Source: Diorhabda sublineata
Taxonomy: Eukaryota > Arthropoda > Insecta > Coleoptera > Chrysomelidae
NCBI RefSeq assembly: GCF_026230105.1
Contig: NC_079483.1
Location: 15,927,312 to 15,991,311 of the forward strand
Length of the DNA stretch: 64,000 nt
Direction of reading: 5' to 3'
Part shown: positions 61,678 through 64,000 of the stretch, piece after piece
How the letters are laid out: each line of letters opens with the position of its first letter
How positions within the stretch are numbered: position 1 is the stretch's first letter
The notes under the pieces: model-generated
What the model was told of the DNA's origin: nothing
Databases searched by the model: none
Seen by the model: the letters and a program-made list of their open reading frames with translations, nothing else
Position numbers and translations under genes: made by a program

Positions 61678-62887
61678 CTACATCTTTATTTTTAATTTTG
61701 GTAAATTTAAAAAGTACTTGTCGACAGCTGCTTCTGAAACGTCTTCTAATTTTTTAGGACTCCAATTAGGACATTGGTCTTTGTCAATTAATAGTGCTCT
61801 GACACCTTCATAGAAATCTTTATTCTTCAAGAAGGACATACACATGTTATATTCCATTTGCAAGCACTCGCTTAAATTATAATGTTGGCCCAAATCTATT
61901 TGCTTAAATGTTACTTTTAAACTAGTTGGAGACATTTTCCTCAACAAAGAAAGTGTGTCTTGAGCCCATTTACTATCATCTTTCTCTAATTTGGTTACAA
62001 TACCCTCAACAGTGCTGGCTGCAAAGTAATCATTTATTTTTTTTATGTTACTTTCTAATGAAAATGGGGGCAGATTCGTTTTACAAAATTTCAATAAAAC
62101 GTTTTGTATATCAGAATCACTTGCACAATCATCAAGTAGTGCTTGTTCTAAATCTTTGAGATCTTTACTTTCACAGAAATGTGTTCCAATTCCAGCTTTA
62201 ACAACATCAGAACCTCTTAATCTCTGACCAGTTAGACCTAAATACAAACCAAGTTTCCCTGCCAATCTTGGTAAAAAGAATGAGCCTCCCACATCTGCAA
62301 ATGTTTAATAATGTATTTAGTATGAAAATAATGAATATCGAAAAGAAAAATATTGCGTTTAGATTTGAATTACTTGAATACTTACCTGGAAAAAAGCCTA
62401 TTTGTGTTTCAGGCATGGCAAAAAGTGTTCTTTCTGTCACTATTCTATAACGACCATGTACAGACAATCCTACACCACCACCCATCACTATACCATCTAT
62501 AAATGCAATATACGGAATTTTGTATGCGCCAATGAGATTATTGGTTGCGTATTCCTTTTTGAAAAACTCTTCACCTAACGATTTTTCACCTTTTAATCCG
62601 GCTTCTGCTACGGCTCTAACATCTCCTCCAGCACAAAACGCCTTCTCTCCCGATCCTTTAACTAAAACTAAACATTTTTTGTTTTCCCATTCTTTTAATG
62701 CTGCTTGAACTTTTTCTATCATCGATAGGTTAAGTGCATTAAGGGCTTTTGGTCTGTTTAGTGTAATTACGCCCTTATTTTGTACATCTTCTAAAATTAC
62801 ATCATTTACTTGTACAGACATATTTCTGTTGAAAGAAACAAATAAGTTTTTGTTCTTAAATAACAACGGAATGTATTGTCTGATCAT
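61678..62887 (-). CDS. 3-hydroxyisobutyryl-CoA hydrolase, mitochondrial
   Basis: Two exons on the minus strand, 62386-62887 and 61678-62294, joined across a 91-bp GT-AG intron (CCAG|GTAAGT, TTTGCAG|AT); 372 residues. The enzyme hydrolyses 3-hydroxyisobutyryl-CoA in valine breakdown. Crotonase-fold motifs: ITLNRPKALNALN, AFCAGGDVRAV (84-93), GIVMGGGVGLS (132-142, oxyanion hole), then FAMPETQIGFFPDVGGSFFL with the catalytic Glu160 and Asp168, Asp168 being made by the splice. The C-terminal half (HFCESKDL, EYNMCMSFLKNKDFYEGVRA, LIDKDQCPNWSP) is typical. The chosen start gives a basic, acid-free N-terminus (MIRQYIPLLFKNKNLFVSF) suited to mitochondrial import. An upstream in-frame ATG at 62935 is separated from it by an acceptor-like CTTTTAG. 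Confidence 0.96.
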
Positions 62888-63641
62888 ATCTAAAAGGTAA
62901 GTGAAATTATCATTTGAATAAAAAAACTGATACAATTATATTTTGAATAGTTGCATAAATTATGGAGCCTTCGATTATTATAGATTACGTATAAATGATA
63001 ATTATATTTTATGACGAGAATAAAGGTCAAAAAGATAATACAAATTTATTGCAACACCACTAAAGTGCAAATTGTCAATGACCCATTTACACTGATAATT
63101 TATCTATGAATTATGAAAACTATCATCAGGAAGCCCAGAGAAGTTGGCTCTTTTTTTGTATACAAAAGTTTATATTAATATCTTAGACTATTTTTTGCTG
63201 TTTAAAATTTATATACTTCATATAAAAAAACAAATTAGATTGTTAGTCCTTATGGAAATTCATGATATACAATGAGTAATTATTGCATGACAATTTATGT
63301 TGGCTACATTGGATAAAACCATAGATATGCTCTGTCTATTATTAATTCAATAGTGGCATTGACAGAATTATAATCAGTTCTTTTATGATTATAAAATGAT
63401 TTTGTCTACTATTCCAATACTTATTTCTTAGTAACAATAAAGTACCGAAAAAAGCCAAAAAATAAGATGAAAGCTTTGTATCTAATAGTATGTAACATAA
63501 AAGACCATCCAGGCTAATTCGAAAGAAATTGAAATGACACATTAATTGACATATGACAGCTTCTTCCTTTTCCATTACGCAAGCGTATTACTCATTATTG
63601 TATTTTCCGTGGTTCGATTTGTAGTATACGTGAATGTGATT
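62888..63641. promoter_or_regulatory. Divergent promoter region: HIBCH (-) and ZFR (+)
   Basis: About 755 bp between start codons on opposite strands, AT-rich. If the HIBCH transcript has an extra upstream exon, part of this is 5' untranslated sequence. No motif assigned. Confidence 0.5.
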
Positions 63642-64000
63642 ATGGCCACTAATAATTATTTCGGATTTACACACGGAGGAACGCAATATGGGTAAGTTAA
63701 ATTATACTAAAATGTTGTTTATTTATTTCAAAGTTTTGATATATATTTCACCTAGCTTTCAATCCAATGAAAACTAAAAAACGTAAAATTTATTTGAAAC
63801 CGGCGTCCTTGATTGCCAAACTTTCTGTCATCATCTTCAATCAATATTTGCCTCCATCTTGCAAATTTTTTTCTTGGCGATTAATTATATTTATGTTTAT
63901 ATTGAAATTAAGTTATTGTTTATGTTTTCATTGTTGTGTAATGAATTTTGTGTTAAAGCGCAACTACTGGCGCTTATCAGGCGGGACAAGCTGGTTATGC
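63642..64000 (+). CDS. Zn72D: Zinc-finger RNA-binding protein (ZFR/Zn72D), first two exons, partial
   Basis: Exon 1 (63642-63691) encodes MATNNYFGFTHGGTQYG, ending at GG|GTAAGT. After a 267-bp intron and the acceptor GTTAAAG, exon 2 begins at 63959 (ATTGAYQAGQAGYA) and runs off the window. The start closely matches vertebrate ZFR, which begins MATGNYFGFTH and continues into an Ala/Tyr/Gln-rich segment. ZFR proteins have three C2H2 fingers and a DZF domain and act on RNA splicing and editing. In Drosophila, Zn72D is needed for msl2 splicing. Those domains lie outside the window. Confidence 0.85.

Noticed and set aside
62207..62935. HIBCH start at the upstream ATG (62935)
   Set aside because: The extra 16 residues follow no targeting pattern, and an acceptor-like CTTTTAG sits just before the ATG at 62887, which begins a good mitochondrial presequence. 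It remains possible.
1..64000. CRISPR arrays, rRNA or tRNA genes, and a novel defence-type gene cluster
   Set aside because: No regularly spaced direct repeats with unique spacers, no recognisable RNA gene, and the protein genes are familiar, unrelated eukaryotic genes.

Overview
This window looks like insect nuclear DNA. It is AT-rich, with intron-split genes bounded by GT/AG, long gene-poor stretches, and many decayed mariner, Tc1 and non-LTR (LINE-type) transposon pieces. It also has a short interstitial (CCTAA)n tract, the usual arthropod telomere motif. The overall character is consistent with a beetle, but that is inference. I see no bacterial-style operons, no CRISPR array and no rRNA or tRNA gene.

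Eight recognisable host genes are present. From left to right: the last two coding exons of an rdgA/DGK-zeta-type diacylglycerol kinase (1850-2117, +); a nine-exon secreted 5'-nucleotidase/apyrase (20449-35434, -, about 15 kb because its introns are full of transposons); ribosomal protein L24 (35924-37535, +); the signal peptidase catalytic subunit SEC11 (39855-41253, +); an uninterrupted nicotinate phosphoribosyltransferase (55803-57434, -); the Paf1 subunit of the RNA polymerase II PAF complex, with a very RS-rich tail (58048-59970, +); mitochondrial 3-hydroxyisobutyryl-CoA hydrolase (61678-62887, -); and the first two exons of a ZFR/Zn72D zinc-finger RNA-binding protein (63642-64000, +, running off the edge). 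The complete gene models join in frame with consensus splice sites.

Three head-to-head pairs (5'-nucleotidase/RpL24, NAPRT/Paf1, HIBCH/ZFR) have start codons 490 to 755 bp apart, so each probably shares a promoter region. The genes themselves are unrelated housekeeping or metabolic functions and do not form one pathway.

The rest (2-20 kb, the introns at 21-34 kb, and 41-55 kb) is a graveyard of mobile DNA: several mariner lineages, three Tc1-like remnants, at least nine LINE fragments, a probable deletion derivative of a tyrosine-recombinase element, and several foldback or palindromic elements, including one 1.08-kb element with arms of about 310-320 bp. I did not find a convincing new multi-gene biological system. 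The most unusual structures are the foldback elements, a nested mariner mosaic at 43.5-46.2 kb, the telomere-like tract between inverted arms at 21 kb, and the RS-type tail on Paf1.
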